Part shown: positions 63,835 through 64,000 of the stretch, piece by piece
Position numbering within the stretch: the stretch's first letter is position 1
Layout of the letters: every line of letters starts with the position of its first letter
NCBI GenBank assembly: GCA_900769985.1
Contig: CAAGIS010000143.1
Span: 39,749 to 103,748 of the forward strand
DNA: 64,000 nucleotides
Direction of reading: 5' to 3'
Origin: Spirochaetia bacterium
GTDB taxonomy: Bacteria > Spirochaetota > Spirochaetia > Treponematales > Treponemataceae
The notes under the pieces: generated by a model
What the model was told of the DNA's origin: nothing
Databases searched by the model: none
Seen by the model: the letters and a program-made list of their open reading frames with translations, nothing else
Position numbers and translations under genes: made by a program

Positions 63835-64000
63835 GATATTAATAACGAATGTAAAAGCTCAATAAAAAAACTTGATGTTATATAGGAGTCGTTACGATTA
63901 GACAGGTTAGAAAAAACGAGAAAAGCGTAGTACTCTAGATTGACGGATCTGGAGAGCCGGTGGAAGGCAGAATTTTTTAGGGAGCGGAAGAGCTCGTTAA
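63835..64000. other. Unexplained sequence at the right edge
   Basis: No reading frame of 30 or more codons with a usable start is seen. The first 90 bases are AT-rich like the rest. From about 63925 the sequence becomes richer in G and C (roughly half) with blocks such as GGATCTGGAGAGCCGGTGG. This change suggests the edge of another element or an RNA gene, but I cannot name it. No terminator T run is visible. Confidence 0.35.

Noticed and set aside
1..64000. CRISPR arrays, rRNA genes, prophage, toxin-antitoxin or defence islands
   Set aside because: No regularly spaced repeats, rRNA sequences, phage structural genes or recognised defence families were seen; the accessory content is limited to the decayed kinase locus and the intergenic repeat.

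Overview
The window looks like a piece of a Treponema chromosome (phylum Spirochaetota), most likely a host- or gut-associated species. The DNA is AT-rich. There are many lipoproteins with a relaxed spirochaetal lipobox (…SSC, …SGC, …TSC), and families typical of treponemes: BspA-type LRR protein, SPOR protein, LytM plus bactofilin, and a FlhB-like gene beside the rpsP-trmD-rplS operon. It is almost entirely housekeeping chromosome. I saw no rRNA, CRISPR array, prophage or intact insertion sequence. Assignment to a species is not possible from what I can see.

Layout. 1-7.4 kb is mostly minus strand: a cut-off lipoprotein gene, lptB and an OstA-like lipoprotein, a SPOR protein, a small membrane protein, miaB and folD, with an AI-2E-type permease on the plus strand. 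7.5-12.4 kb carries an outer-membrane barrel protein, a lipoprotein, a RarA fusion protein and adk. ilvB follows on the minus strand. 14.5-21.3 kb is a plus-strand run: a receiver-like/HATPase/cNMP fusion protein, an RqcH-like NFACT protein, a PAP2-like membrane protein, an EamA permease and a large LRR protein. 21.3-28.4 kb holds a glucosaminidase lipoprotein, an RNA methyltransferase, a TetR regulator, a SEC-C protein, rlmB, a PLP decarboxylase, dus and tatD. 28.5-31.5 kb is a cell-shape operon (LytM peptidase, bactofilin, YaaR, RicT). 32.1-37.5 kb runs metK-nth-mscS-slyX into a damaged two-component/CreD locus.

38.5-43.9 kb is the rpsP-khpA-rimM-trmD-rplS operon, continuing into YlqG/FlhB-like genes and yraN, as in Bacillus. 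Then come tRNA-Leu(UAA), a second TatD protein, pgi, argR, mutS2 (rqcU), a lipoprotein with a possible papain-like fold, addB-addA and lysA. The right end (58.6-63.8 kb) is a sugar-sensing cassette: a membrane-anchored sugar-binding protein, a LytS/YesM kinase, a YesN/AraC response regulator and a XylF lipoprotein. It resembles the XylFII-LytS-YesN D-xylose sensor known from Clostridium.

The points most worth a second look are these: the decayed kinase/CreD/regulator locus at 35.2-37.5 kb (a frameshift at nine A residues plus a deletion scar); yraN, which has no ATG/GTG/TTG start but has an ATT behind a good ribosome binding site; a 34-bp direct repeat and 9-bp hairpin beside the rpsP promoter; the xylose-sensor-like cassette; the three-domain HATPase/cNMP protein translationally coupled to RqcH; a group of promoters with a TGC-extended -10 box; and genes that appear to be leaderless. 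I did not find a clearly new multi-gene system.
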